The notes: generated by a model from the letters alone, not told the origin. DNA of 64,000 nt from Phycisphaerales bacterium (GCA_022446795.1 JAKVBX010000009.1:65142-129141), one strand, 5' to 3'. Shown: positions 43,792-53,292, counted from the stretch's first letter. Made by a program: numbers and translations.

Positions 43792-45716
43792 CGCTCGGGT
43801 AGTTTTACGACGAACTGGATCGTCTGGCCGTTTTCCAGGTGGGTCTCAGGGTCGTGAAGAACCATGGTGAATCGCAGCGCGGTGGGCCACGGGGTATAGC
43901 TGTAGTCCGGATCATCAAAGCCGTCGCCATCCGGGCGGCCGTCCCCATCACCATCGGAACTCAGCATTCCGTTGAGGTTCAGCCAGTCCACGTCGAGCAA
44001 CGGCTTGTCGCGATTGCGACCGAAGACGGCCCAGTACTCGATGGGAACATCCTCCCCACCACCACCGAAGGTCGGCGGGTAGTAGATGTCCTCGATGGCA
44101 TCATCGCGAACCGTCGCAGGCGCCTTGGTGCCGGCTGCCGGCGCATCCGGATTGACGTCCCCGGGATAGACATCAGCGAAGCCGATCCAGCCCAGGTCGT
44201 CCTGGACGGACTGATCGACGCGACCAAAGGGCATCACCTGACGGCCGCGATCGTAGAGGCCGAACCAACGCTGCCCGAGATAGGGATCGCCGTTGGGGTC
44301 ATCCCACCCGTTCGCGGGATCGACCCGAAGACCCTCCCACTCGATCACCCTCGTGCGATCCGTCTGGGGATCGACATAGATGGACTCCGCGTCCCCGATA
44401 CCCTCGTCCCAGGTCCACTCCACGATGAAGGAACTGCAGGCGGACCCCAGCGTCGGGATCGTCAGGTGCTGATCAAAGCGACCTTCACCCGGCGGCACCC
44501 GCTCGGCGCGAGGCCAGCGAACCAGTGACTTGACCAAGTCACGCTGCGAACCGTCGCCGGGAAGATCCGGCCGGCCGCCGACACCATCCTGGTCGAGAAT
44601 GTCGCGATTCAGGGTGCCATCGTCATACTCGTAGAAGTCGCCACTGTCCCAGGACCGATTGGCCGGCAGGACGTTATTGGGATCCTGTGGGTCACGAGAG
44701 ATGGTGAGCGCCTCGGTGACGCCGGACATCCGCATGCCCGCCAGATCCACGCGACCACACTCCAGCAGCGGGATCGTGCTGAAGTGGATGTTGCTGAATC
44801 CCTGGTCCCAGCGAGGATCCACGGGGAACACGGAAGTCGTGCCGAAGGCCCGGCTCATGTAGATCCGCTTGTTGGATGTCCCGGGCAGGTTCTGGTCGTC
44901 ATCGCCCAGCACGGTCTCCTGCCTCGCGAGAATCCAACGACGGGCCTCGGGCTGTGTCCCGAGAATGGGATCAGCCTCGACCTGGGGAAACTGGATCGTG
45001 AAGTGCTCGTAATTGTCGTCGGTAGCCGCCCGCGGATACTGGCGGTAGATCGTCGGCACCGAGGCGTTGATGCCTCCGTCGAACCAGGGCGTGATCTCGA
45101 CACCTTCATCACGCAGCGTGGCGAAGTCCACGTCATGGCCATGCAGGATGGGCGGCTCGGCGGTGTTCGCCGGGTTGTTCACATTGCAGGCCTTCAACTC
45201 CGGAAACTGGATCGCGTGCCCGTAGTAGACCATCGACCCCTCGCCGAGAATCTTCGGGAACCACCCCGGCCGCGGCGTTACGTATCCATCGCTGCCCAAC
45301 TGCTTGACGCGACTGATCCCGTCGGTAAAGAACACCAACTGGTCACAGCGGATGAACGCGGTGGCGTTGAGATTGGGATTGATCAGGCCGGGACGCAGGC
45401 CGACGGAACCGTCGCTTTCCCAGTCCGCGATCCGCTGGTCATTGCGAACCTTCACGCTGTGAATCGCGATGGCACCCTGGGGAGACAACCGGGAGATATC
45501 CTCGCGGATCTGCTTCTCGATGGACGCGGTCTCCTGGAGCACGTCCGCGGCGGCATTGCCGACGTTGGAGACCTGCTGGGCCGTCTGGAAGACACGGGCA
45601 GAGGCCAGGAGAATGGCGATCAGGACACCAACCGAAACGAGAATCTCGGCCAGCGTAAAACCACCGGACCGGGCGGACTGTCGACCATTACTGTGCTGAC
45701 TCAGTCGTACTGGCAT
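43782..45716 (-). CDS. GspJ/PilW-like large pseudopilin
   Basis: The protein has 644 residues, about three times classical GspJ. The prepilin signal is RSGG then FTLAEILVSVGVLIAILLAS, with cleavage after Gly and Glu at mature position 5. The following helix TAQQVSNVGNAAADVLQETA fits a pilin alpha-1. The large C-terminal part contains PWPTALRFTMVLHDPETHLE, as in J-type proteins (prediction of strand-rich head), and an acidic SSDGDGDGRPDGDGFDD loop. The ATG at 45716 shares one base with the preceding TGA. It should be processed by a prepilin peptidase encoded elsewhere and sit in the pseudopilus tip. Confidence 0.85.
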   Translation of the reverse strand: MPVRLSQHSNGRQSARSGGFTLAEILVSVGVLIAILLASARVFQTAQQVSNVGNAAADVLQETASIEKQIREDISRLSPQGAIAIHSVKVRNDQRIADWESDGSVGLRPGLINPNLNATAFIRCDQLVFFTDGISRVKQLGSDGYVTPRPGWFPKILGEGSMVYYGHAIQFPELKACNVNNPANTAEPPILHGHDVDFATLRDEGVEITPWFDGGINASVPTIYRQYPRAATDDNYEHFTIQFPQVEADPILGTQPEARRWILARQETVLGDDDQNLPGTSNKRIYMSRAFGTTSVFPVDPRWDQGFSNIHFSTIPLLECGRVDLAGMRMSGVTEALTISRDPQDPNNVLPANRSWDSGDFYEYDDGTLNRDILDQDGVGGRPDLPGDGSQRDLVKSLVRWPRAERVPPGEGRFDQHLTIPTLGSACSSFIVEWTWDEGIGDAESIYVDPQTDRTRVIEWEGLRVDPANGWDDPNGDPYLGQRWFGLYDRGRQVMPFGRVDQSVQDDLGWIGFADVYPGDVNPDAPAAGTKAPATVRDDAIEDIYYPPTFGGGGEDVPIEYWAVFGRNRDKPLLDVDWLNLNGMLSSDGDGDGRPDGDGFDDPDYSYTPWPTALRFTMVLHDPETHLENGQTIQFVVKLPERCQ

Positions 45717-47029
45717 CAGAGACGCTCCACCATGGCATAGGCCGGAACCAGTTCCCACTGCTGTCCGTTGACCGTGACCACCCGTGGCACGAACCACAGC
45801 CGATCGATCAGGGGAATGTCGATCCCAGGCAACACGGAGTCCTGGCTTTCGCCGACAAAGCCGCCGGCCAGCAGCCCGGGTGTTTCGAAGTAGGCATCGA
45901 TCGTGTTGGTCGGCACCAGTTGCGAGAAGGTCTGCGGCGTCACGTAGGCCGTGCTCCCCTGCTGGAAGAACCGCATGTTGGCACTGAGCCGGACCGGCGG
46001 GATCTCGGAATCCAGCAGGACTCCCTTGCCATCATCGAACTCGTGATTCGGACGCGTACGGCCGCGTGACACGCGGTGCAGCATGCCGAGGTTGTCGGTG
46101 ATGTACTGGCCGGGATACTGCCAGGACTGGTTGGCTGCCGTGGGACTGAAGTCGTCCGTGGTCCCGGGCAGCGGAACCACGGTCACCCCGTCGCCACCAA
46201 GGCCATCGCCCTGGCCCGGGGACCAGTAGTCGCTGGCGTCCAGGACTTCCATGACGGGGACCATGGCCTCGGGCACGTTGGCCCACTCGCTGTTGCCACC
46301 ACCGGCATTCCGCACGCGGTAGACGAAGACGGCCACGTAGACCTCGCCGCCACTGCGACGGAGCATGAAGTCCCAGTAGTACTGCGCGGGCCGGCCTGTA
46401 CCGTCCGCCGGCGGCCAACGCCGGTCATCCTGGCTGAAGATGATCGACGGAGGCTCAAGGCGATCGATGTCATCCTCGTTGTAGAAGGCTGGCCACTTGC
46501 CCTCGAAGCGATAGGGAATGCCCAGGCTGACCAGGCCACCATTGCCGTCGTAGGCCCTCGACTGGAAGAACCGGTAGTAGTCCGAGTCGAGGTCAAGGTC
46601 CGTCACTGTCTGCTGGATGCCGCTGTAGCCCAGCCGATTGAATACATCCACCGAGCCGCGCAGGGGATCATCCGGCCCGGTCGGCACCACCACGGCCGGG
46701 TGCTGCCAGGGCCAGTCACTCTCGCGAAGGTAGTAGGCCGGGTTCTCAAGATCCAGGGAGCCTCCGAAGAGGGAGTCGACCTGTTCATCGGTGTAGAAGT
46801 CGGTCCAGGCGCCGAAGTCCGATTGGGACAGGCGTGACCGGATCACGTCCATGGCCGCCTTGGCGACCGTCGGCCCGTCAACATCGTCCTTGGCCCGCTG
46901 CTGCTGAAGGATGCCCGCGGGGAACAGTGCCGCCACGCTGATGAGCCCGATGCCCAGGATCATGATGGCCATGAGCAGTTCAACCAGCGAGAAACCGCGA
47001 CGCGTCTGGATGGCAGGGTCAGTTCTCAC
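45716..47029 (-). CDS. GspI/PilV-like large pseudopilin
   Basis: The protein has 437 residues from the GTG at 47029, which lies inside the 3' end of the H-like gene (11-nt overlap). The prepilin signal is QTRRG then FSLVELLMAIMILGIGLISV with Glu5, followed by AALFPAGILQQQRAKDD. Classical GspI has about 130 residues. The head region is Trp/Tyr-rich (WPWQHPAVVVPTGPDDP). A longer upstream frame exists but overlaps the H-like gene heavily and adds no signal. Likely part of the tip complex with the J- and K-like proteins. Confidence 0.83.
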   Translation of the reverse strand: MRTDPAIQTRRGFSLVELLMAIMILGIGLISVAALFPAGILQQQRAKDDVDGPTVAKAAMDVIRSRLSQSDFGAWTDFYTDEQVDSLFGGSLDLENPAYYLRESDWPWQHPAVVVPTGPDDPLRGSVDVFNRLGYSGIQQTVTDLDLDSDYYRFFQSRAYDGNGGLVSLGIPYRFEGKWPAFYNEDDIDRLEPPSIIFSQDDRRWPPADGTGRPAQYYWDFMLRRSGGEVYVAVFVYRVRNAGGGNSEWANVPEAMVPVMEVLDASDYWSPGQGDGLGGDGVTVVPLPGTTDDFSPTAANQSWQYPGQYITDNLGMLHRVSRGRTRPNHEFDDGKGVLLDSEIPPVRLSANMRFFQQGSTAYVTPQTFSQLVPTNTIDAYFETPGLLAGGFVGESQDSVLPGIDIPLIDRLWFVPRVVTVNGQQWELVPAYAMVERL

Positions 47030-48026
47030 GCTGTGACACTCCCGTGTAGCGGTTGAGTCGAATGCGAACCCCGGTCTCGTTGATGAAGCCGTTGATGTCC
47101 CGACCACGGCGAGCAGCCCCCGGCTTGTCGCGGGTCCAGGTCGAGATGCCATAGCGTTCCCGGGCGGCCTTCTCGTCGAAGAGCATCAACTCGGTCGCCA
47201 GGACGAGGAATGGCTCATCGCCATCCTGCTGGGCGCAGAACGGAATGCCCTCGTCACCATCGAAGACGACTTCATCTGGATGGATCAAGCCGGTGGGCAG
47301 ACGCTCGTTCAGGACCCAGCAACCATCGGTAGGCGCGAATCCCGGCGTGAACGATCGACGATCCGGCGGACAGGGTTCCTCGGAATTGAAGGACTGCTCT
47401 TCCCAGTGATTGCAGTAATCGATGCCGTTGACCCGCTGGCCGCCGTCACCGTTGAAATCCAGGAAGATCAAGGCCGCATCCGTCTCCTGGTCATAGCTGA
47501 CCGGTTCCCCATCGGGACCAAACATGATCGCGGGAAGAACGCCCGGCGGTTCGTTGGTCTGGTCCACGCGGGACGTCATGACATAGAGCTCGTCATCACC
47601 GAACTGGTGGGCCGGAGTGGCAAAGCTGACATCACGCGGCATCTCACGGGGCTCGATGCCTCGAATGGGCACGAACCGGGCGGCTGGCTGATAGTCCAGC
47701 GGGTCCGAGGACTGCGTGTCGTTGGTCCACAGGAACTGCTCACCGCTGGCCTGGCCCACGACGGCTTCCACGAAGTGCTCACCACCCGAGGTCACCCGCG
47801 AGCGGAAGGCCACGATGGTCGGACGCGAATCACGGATGGCGCGGGAACGAGCCTGCTCCAGGATCGAGCCGACTTCCTGTACGGCTGCGGACATCCGCAT
47901 GTCGGTCGCCACGCCTCGATACGCGACGAGCGTCAAGGCGGTCACGATCACGATGATCGCAATGACAACCAGCAGCTCAAGCAGCGTGAAGGCGGGCCGT
48001 CGATGGGTGGTGGCCGGGCTCACCAT
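47019..48026 (-). CDS. GspH/FimT-like pseudopilin
   Basis: The protein has 335 residues, about twice classical GspH. The prepilin signal is THRRPA then FTLLELLVVIAIIVIVTALT; the residue before the cleavage site is Ala rather than the usual Gly, which peptidases of this family tolerate. The alpha-1 continuation AYRGVATDMRMSAAVQEVGS and the next segment ILEQARSRAIRDSRPTIVAF match FimT/GspH. The insert contains DFNGDGGQRVNG and two to four Cys (YCNHW, PCPPD, GCW, FCAQ) that could form disulfides outside the cell. The start overlaps the previous stop by 7 nt. Confidence 0.85.
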   Translation of the reverse strand: MVSPATTHRRPAFTLLELLVVIAIIVIVTALTLVAYRGVATDMRMSAAVQEVGSILEQARSRAIRDSRPTIVAFRSRVTSGGEHFVEAVVGQASGEQFLWTNDTQSSDPLDYQPAARFVPIRGIEPREMPRDVSFATPAHQFGDDELYVMTSRVDQTNEPPGVLPAIMFGPDGEPVSYDQETDAALIFLDFNGDGGQRVNGIDYCNHWEEQSFNSEEPCPPDRRSFTPGFAPTDGCWVLNERLPTGLIHPDEVVFDGDEGIPFCAQQDGDEPFLVLATELMLFDEKAARERYGISTWTRDKPGAARRGRDINGFINETGVRIRLNRYTGVSQREN

Positions 48027-48853
48027 GTTCGTACCTCGTAGGAGTAGATGTTGTCGAGGGTGTGCTGGTACTCCGGACGCTCCACGAAGTCCGGCTCGTC
48101 GGCCGGCGGGAAATCACCCCCCGCCACGGCCGAGTAGTCGAGGTTGCCGAACCGGCCATCCGGACCGGCACTGACCAGGTAGACCCGCCCGTTCCGGGCC
48201 GGACCGACCATCCGTTCCTCGAAGGTCCGGATCGTGCCGTCCTCGTCCCGCCAGAGGCCCTGCGAGGAGTCTTCTGCATCGTTGTACCCCTCTGCAGCAC
48301 CGTCGGTTCGCCATTTTCGGCCAGGGAAAACGACCATGACCGGAACGCCCCAGGAATCGTGCAGGCACAGGACGCTGGAATCGCCCTCTTCCTCGGCCCG
48401 AAGCAGGTCATCGTCGATCTTCGCCATGATGTTCCGGGCCGCATCATTCCCCTTCAGCCGCCCCCAGACCTGGTGACCAAGTTCCTCCACGGCCTCGTGG
48501 AGTTCCCGCTCCCGGGAGCCCAGCAGGGTGCCGACATCGGTCCCGCCGGCCAGGGGCTCGGGAATGGTGAAGTCGTACTGGTAGGCACTCGAGTCGTTCA
48601 TACCTGTCAGCAGGTAGGACCAGTTCGAAGAGGTCGTTCCATAGGTCGGCTGCCGACCAGCGGTCTCGGTCCATTCGTGCAGGGCGGTGGCCCCGATCTC
48701 GAGGGCCGATCGCGTCTCGTCGGCCTCGCTCTTGCGAAGCACCCGGTTTCCGATGGACAGCGCGATCGTCGCCAGGATGAGGATCACGACGATGGTGATG
48801 GTCAGCTCGATGAGCGTGAAGCCACGTCGGCCTGATGTCGCCACGGCGGTCAT
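48020..48853 (-). CDS. Type II secretion / type IV pilin-like protein (second G-like pseudopilin)
   Basis: The protein has 277 residues from the ATG at 48853 (ATGA overlap with the preceding gene). The prepilin signal is SGRRG then FTLIELTITIVVILILATIA, with Glu5. The mature helix runs through NRVLRKSEADETRSALEIGA. The C-terminal PARNGRVYLVSAGPDGRFGN resembles the G-D-G end of GspG-type pilins, where a loop binds calcium. One of two adjacent G-like genes; which is the major subunit is unclear. Confidence 0.83.
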   Translation of the reverse strand: MTAVATSGRRGFTLIELTITIVVILILATIALSIGNRVLRKSEADETRSALEIGATALHEWTETAGRQPTYGTTSSNWSYLLTGMNDSSAYQYDFTIPEPLAGGTDVGTLLGSRERELHEAVEELGHQVWGRLKGNDAARNIMAKIDDDLLRAEEEGDSSVLCLHDSWGVPVMVVFPGRKWRTDGAAEGYNDAEDSSQGLWRDEDGTIRTFEERMVGPARNGRVYLVSAGPDGRFGNLDYSAVAGGDFPPADEPDFVERPEYQHTLDNIYSYEVRTW

Positions 48854-50091
48854 GGTCCGATCTCCCGGATGTTGTCTCGATTGACTTCCTCGGTGACGCT
48901 CACCGTGTACCACGGCTCGGCGCGGCAATGCGATCCGTTTCCATCCGGGAACCAGGCATCATCCGCGGCGCGATTCGGGAAGTGCCCCACCCAGTCCTGG
49001 AAGCTGGCGCCATCATTGCCGCCCTGGTCGGGATAGTCCGTGCGGTGCCAGTTGAAGATGCGACGATCCGGACCGGCGGACAGGAAGGCGAACTCACCCG
49101 ACTGCAAGGCCGCCGTCGTGGTGGTATCGCCGTTGCTGCCGGCACCGAGTTCATTGAAGTCTCCCCACCGCGATGCCGAGCCACCACCGGGAACGAAGCC
49201 GTAGTCCGTGGCATTCTCGGGCGCGATTTCCCAGGGCCGCAGGGCGATGAACTCAGAGAGCTTCGGGGTGTATCGCCACTCGCTGCTCCGCGGGAAGACC
49301 TGGTAGTTGGCGGGATAGCGACCGTCGAGTGTCCCCGAGGGATAGTTCAGGCGGTAGTACCGGATCGGGGATCCCCAGGCATCAACCAGGACCTTGGGGG
49401 CATTGCGGTCATATCCCGGATCGCCCGGGAAGTAGACCGCCGGCTGATCCGTCGTCGGATCGATGCTGCCCGTGTTCCAGGCGTTGTTGTCGTCATCCCA
49501 GCCAAGCGAACCGAGGGTGTCCTCGTTCTTCAGTTCCAGGTAGGGACCGAAGACCTTGCCGTCGGTAGCGGGCCGGCGATTGGCCAGGGTTGAATTGCAC
49601 GGATCCCAATTGCCCGACCCGTTGTCGCGAGTCGCGCCCCAGACGCCATCGATTCCCGGGGAGCGAATCCCGGGTGAGTCGAGTGTCCCGTTGGGGCCGC
49701 CGCCAAGACCGTCCTCGGCCGAGTTGCCGTAGCCGACGAGATACTCGGCAGGCGAGGTGTACGAGTACCACCCCTGCATGTCATACAGGTAATTGGGCTC
49801 GCCACCGTTGGGCCGGACGGTGCTGGTGATGGGAACCGGCGGCATCAGGCCACGGTCGTTGTCCAGGATCGGCGGCAGGTACCCCACGTCCTCGCGGAAT
49901 CGGCTGGTGGCCTGGGACATGGCGGTCATGAGCGACCGGGTCGTCGCCACGCGGGCGGTCTCCCGGACACCACCGACCGTCACCACCAGGATCGAGACCA
50001 GGATGATGAGGATACCCATCGTCACCAGGAGCTCGGTCATGGTGAATCCCAGGGGTCGATTCGGAATGTCCCGTCGTCGTAACGACATCAT
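48850..50091 (-). CDS. GspG-like pseudopilin (first, enlarged)
   Basis: The protein has 413 residues against about 140 for classical GspG. The prepilin signal is RPLG then FTMTELLVTMGILIILVSIL with Glu5. DAWGSPIRYYRLNYPSG corresponds to the conserved D-x-WG-x-P-Y/F segment of GspG, and EFAFLSAGPDRRIFNW to its C-terminal calcium-loop region. Between them lie insertions rich in Gly, Asn and Pro. It follows pilC by 25 nt and leads the pilin part of the operon. Confidence 0.85.
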   Translation of the reverse strand: MMSLRRRDIPNRPLGFTMTELLVTMGILIILVSILVVTVGGVRETARVATTRSLMTAMSQATSRFREDVGYLPPILDNDRGLMPPVPITSTVRPNGGEPNYLYDMQGWYSYTSPAEYLVGYGNSAEDGLGGGPNGTLDSPGIRSPGIDGVWGATRDNGSGNWDPCNSTLANRRPATDGKVFGPYLELKNEDTLGSLGWDDDNNAWNTGSIDPTTDQPAVYFPGDPGYDRNAPKVLVDAWGSPIRYYRLNYPSGTLDGRYPANYQVFPRSSEWRYTPKLSEFIALRPWEIAPENATDYGFVPGGGSASRWGDFNELGAGSNGDTTTTAALQSGEFAFLSAGPDRRIFNWHRTDYPDQGGNDGASFQDWVGHFPNRAADDAWFPDGNGSHCRAEPWYTVSVTEEVNRDNIREIGP

Positions 50092-50116
50092 GAGGAATCC
50101 TCGGGAAAGGTCCCGG

Positions 50117-51469
50117 TCAGGAGTTGGCCGTGTCGGACACGTTGGTAATGAGCTTGACCAGCGGAAGGAACAGCGAGATGACGATCACGCCGACCGCACC
50201 GCCGAGGCAGACCACCAGCAGTGGTTCCAGCAGGCTCAGCAGCGACTGCACGGCGACATCGACTTCCTCGTCGTAGTTGTCAGCGATCTTCATCAGCATG
50301 ACATCCATGTCGCCGGTCTCTTCACCCACGTCGATCATGTTGACTACGAGCGAGTCGCAGACCTTGGCTTCACGCAGGGGTTCGGCAAAGGTCTCGCCCT
50401 CGCGGATGGAGTCATGGACCCGCGTCAGGGCTCGTTCGAAGACCCAGTTGCCACAGGTATCACGAGTGATGTTGATCGCCTCGAGAATGGGCACGCCGGC
50501 GGAGATGAGCGTGCCGAGCGTCCGCGTGAACCGAGCGACGGTGGTCTTCTCGACCAGGCTGGCGATCACGGGGATATGCAGCAGTGTCCAGTCGGTGGCC
50601 GCTCGGCCGACATTGGTGCGCCGGAAGATCTTCAACACGAAGAACAGGACAAATGGCGCCGCCACGATGTAGATGAAGCCCGGTATGTCCTCTCCCTTTC
50701 CAGCCATCCAGTTACTGGCATCGATCAGCCAACGGGTCAGCTCGGGAAGCTCGGTATTGAAGTCGTTGAAGATCTCTTCGAACTTCGGAATCACGAACAC
50801 CATGATGCCCGTGACGATGACCACGGCGATCAGGATGACGACGATCGGATAGATCATCGCGCCCTTGATGCGGCGGCGCAATCGCTGGGATTTCTCCATG
50901 AAGTTCGCCAGCCGCTGCAGGATGATGTCGAGCACGCCGCCGATCTCGCCGGCGTTCACCATCTTGCTGTACAGCCGATCGAAGGCCTTGGGATGCTTGG
51001 CCATCGACTCGGAGAGCGACGTACCGGATTCGACGTCATCGGAGACATCCCCCAGGACGGTCTTGAGCTTGCCGGCCTTCTGCTGCTGTTCCAGGATCTG
51101 GATGGACCGAAGCAATGGCAGGCCGGCGTCCTGGAGGGTGGACAACTGACGGGTGAACAGCGTGAGGTTCTTCTTGTTGACCCCACCGATGGCCAGCGAG
51201 AAGCCCTTCTTGCGGCCGCCCTTCTTCTCGCCAGCTTCCTTCTTCTTCTTGCCGAAGCTGAAATCGAGCGAGAGGAAACCCTTCTTCTTCTTGCCCCCAC
51301 CGTCGGTGGTGGCCATGGCCTTGCCACGGGCCTGCTGTTCACGAACGGAGGTCGGGAAGAACCCCTGTCCGCGGATCTGCTGGATGGCTTCCTCGGAAGA
51401 GGAGGCTTCCAGGGCGCCGCGTTGGGGCTTTCCGGTGGCGTCTAGTGCTTCGTACTGATAGGTGGGCAT
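50117..51469 (-). CDS. pilC: PilC/GspF inner-membrane platform protein
   Basis: The protein has 450 residues from the ATG at 51469. The N-terminal block MPTYQYEALDATGKPQRG is typical. It has two T2SSF domains, each starting with the helix pattern LTLFTRQLSTLQDAGLPLLR and VARFTRTLGTLISAGVPILE, and three hydrophobic segments (MIYPIVVILIAVVIVTGI, FIYIVAAPFVLFFVLKIF, LLVVCLGGAVGVIVISLFL). Unusual is a Lys-rich linker at residues 50-100 with runs of four lysines, absent from classical PilC. It forms the assembly platform driven by the ATPase encoded 20 nt upstream. Confidence 0.93.
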   Translation of the reverse strand: MPTYQYEALDATGKPQRGALEASSSEEAIQQIRGQGFFPTSVREQQARGKAMATTDGGGKKKKGFLSLDFSFGKKKKEAGEKKGGRKKGFSLAIGGVNKKNLTLFTRQLSTLQDAGLPLLRSIQILEQQQKAGKLKTVLGDVSDDVESGTSLSESMAKHPKAFDRLYSKMVNAGEIGGVLDIILQRLANFMEKSQRLRRRIKGAMIYPIVVILIAVVIVTGIMVFVIPKFEEIFNDFNTELPELTRWLIDASNWMAGKGEDIPGFIYIVAAPFVLFFVLKIFRRTNVGRAATDWTLLHIPVIASLVEKTTVARFTRTLGTLISAGVPILEAINITRDTCGNWVFERALTRVHDSIREGETFAEPLREAKVCDSLVVNMIDVGEETGDMDVMLMKIADNYDEEVDVAVQSLLSLLEPLLVVCLGGAVGVIVISLFLPLVKLITNVSDTANS

Positions 51470-51489
51470 CGTTCTATTCCGCCGAGGGA

Positions 51490-53292
51490 CTATTCCTCGG
51501 AGATCGTCTCCCGGACAACCTCGTCGATCGTGGTTCGTCCGTCGTAAATGGACAGCAGTCCGGTTTCTCGCAGCGTTCGCATGCCACGCCGCCTGCATTC
51601 ATTCCGCAGGGCCGCCGTGGAGGCCTGGTCCATGACCAATTCCCGCAACGAGTCATCCATGAACATCATCTCGAACAGGGCCAGGCGGCCCCGGTAGCCA
51701 GTGCCATTGCACGAGTCGCACCCCTCGCCCCGGAAGAACGTCCGCCCGGATACATCCGAGGGCCTCAGTTCAAGCTCCATGAGCTCCGCTTCGGAGGGCT
51801 CGTATTCCGTCTTGCAACTGGAACAGATGCGTCGCACGAGTCGTTGCGCGATGATGGCCTCGACCGTGGCCGTGATAAGAAAGGTTTCGACGCCGAGATC
51901 GACCATTCGCAGGACGGTGGACGGCGCATCATTGGTATGCAGCGTGGAGAACACCAGGTGGCCCGTCAGCGACGCCTGGATCGCGATCTGCGCCGTCTCC
52001 AGGTCACGAATCTCACCCACCAGGATGGTGTCCGGATCCTGTCGCAGGAACGAGCGGAGCAGTCGACCGAAGGTCAGCTCCTGGTCGGTATTCACCTGGC
52101 ACTGGATCAGGCCATCGATGTCGTACTCCACCGGATCCTCGGCCGTGAGAATCTTCGTCTCCGGCTCGTTGAGTTCCGACAAGGCGGCATACAGGGTCGT
52201 CGTCTTGCCTGAGCCCGTCGGACCGGTGATCAGAACAACGCCATTGGGCCGGCGGATCAGGTCCCGCATCTGCTCAAGCTCGTCGTCCCGGAAGCCCACC
52301 TTGTCAAGGCTCAACTGGACATTCGAACGGTCCAGCACACGCATCACGACCGACTCGCCGAACATGGTCGGAAGCACCGACACACGAAGGTCGATCGGCA
52401 ACTGGTTGACGGTAAGTTCGATACGACCATCCTGCGGCAGACGACGCTCGGCAATGTCGAGATTCGCCATGACCTTGATACGGCTGACGATCGGCAGCGC
52501 CAGGTGCGGCGGCGGCGGAACCATCTCGTAGAGGACGCCGTCGATGCGATACCGCATCTTGAACTCCTCCTCGAAGGGTTCGAAGTGGATATCGCTGGCC
52601 TTGTCCTTGATCGCCTGCAGCAGAACCAGGTTGAGCAGCCGGATGACCTTGTTGTCATCCGCCGCCATCGCGACCTGCTCCAGGTCGACGGAGTCGCCGC
52701 GACCATCGAGCGCTGCCAGCGTCTCGGAGTCATCCAACTGCGACATCATGTCGAGCATGGACGACCCGCCACCGGCGTAGAGCTTCTCGATGGCCTTGTC
52801 GATCTTGTCCGGCTCGGCGACCACGGCATTGACGGAGAAGCCCATCAGCAGCCGGAGGTCATCCACGGCCCGGAAGTTGTCCGGGCTCTTCATGGCAATG
52901 GTCAGCGTCTTCGATCCGGCATCGAAGGACACCGGGATGATCTGGTAGGTCTTGGCGGTCTCGGCAGGCAGTTGCTCGGTGAGTGCCTCGTCGAGGCTCT
53001 CCGGATCGACATCGATCATCTCCATGCCGGCCTGGCCGGAGATCGCCCGAAGGACGTCGGAATCGTTGATGTAGCCCAGGTCCTTCAGGATCTCGCCGAT
53101 CCGGGACTCGTCCCCCTTCTCCTTGCGAGCTCTCTGGATGCTCAATGCCTCGTGGACCTGCTCCCGGGTCACCTTGCCCAGCTTGACCAGGACCCGGCCG
53201 AATCGACGGCCCTTCAGCTCCGCGGCTCCGCCGGAGGATCCACGCCCACTACTGGGCTTGCCCTTGACGGCCTCGGCCTGTGACTTGGCCAT
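51490..53292 (-). CDS. pilB: PilB/GspE-type assembly ATPase
   Basis: The protein has 600 residues. N-terminal GspE_N/MshEN-like domains (about 30-170: FGRVLVKLGKVTREQVHEAL, IGEILKDLGYINDSDVL) precede the ATPase with ASDIHFEP (Asp box), Walker A GPTGSGKTTT at 357-366, an Asp/Glu box PVEYDIDGLIQCQVN, Walker B-like ILVGEIRDLETA, and the His box TGHLVFSTLHTNDA. The tetracysteine zinc site is CSSCKTEYEP with CDSCNGTGYRGR. It powers pilus or pseudopilus extension. It heads the pilB-pilC-pilin operon; the AT-rich 217-nt gap upstream likely holds the promoter. Confidence 0.93.
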   Translation of the reverse strand: MAKSQAEAVKGKPSSGRGSSGGAAELKGRRFGRVLVKLGKVTREQVHEALSIQRARKEKGDESRIGEILKDLGYINDSDVLRAISGQAGMEMIDVDPESLDEALTEQLPAETAKTYQIIPVSFDAGSKTLTIAMKSPDNFRAVDDLRLLMGFSVNAVVAEPDKIDKAIEKLYAGGGSSMLDMMSQLDDSETLAALDGRGDSVDLEQVAMAADDNKVIRLLNLVLLQAIKDKASDIHFEPFEEEFKMRYRIDGVLYEMVPPPPHLALPIVSRIKVMANLDIAERRLPQDGRIELTVNQLPIDLRVSVLPTMFGESVVMRVLDRSNVQLSLDKVGFRDDELEQMRDLIRRPNGVVLITGPTGSGKTTTLYAALSELNEPETKILTAEDPVEYDIDGLIQCQVNTDQELTFGRLLRSFLRQDPDTILVGEIRDLETAQIAIQASLTGHLVFSTLHTNDAPSTVLRMVDLGVETFLITATVEAIIAQRLVRRICSSCKTEYEPSEAELMELELRPSDVSGRTFFRGEGCDSCNGTGYRGRLALFEMMFMDDSLRELVMDQASTAALRNECRRRGMRTLRETGLLSIYDGRTTIDEVVRETISEE

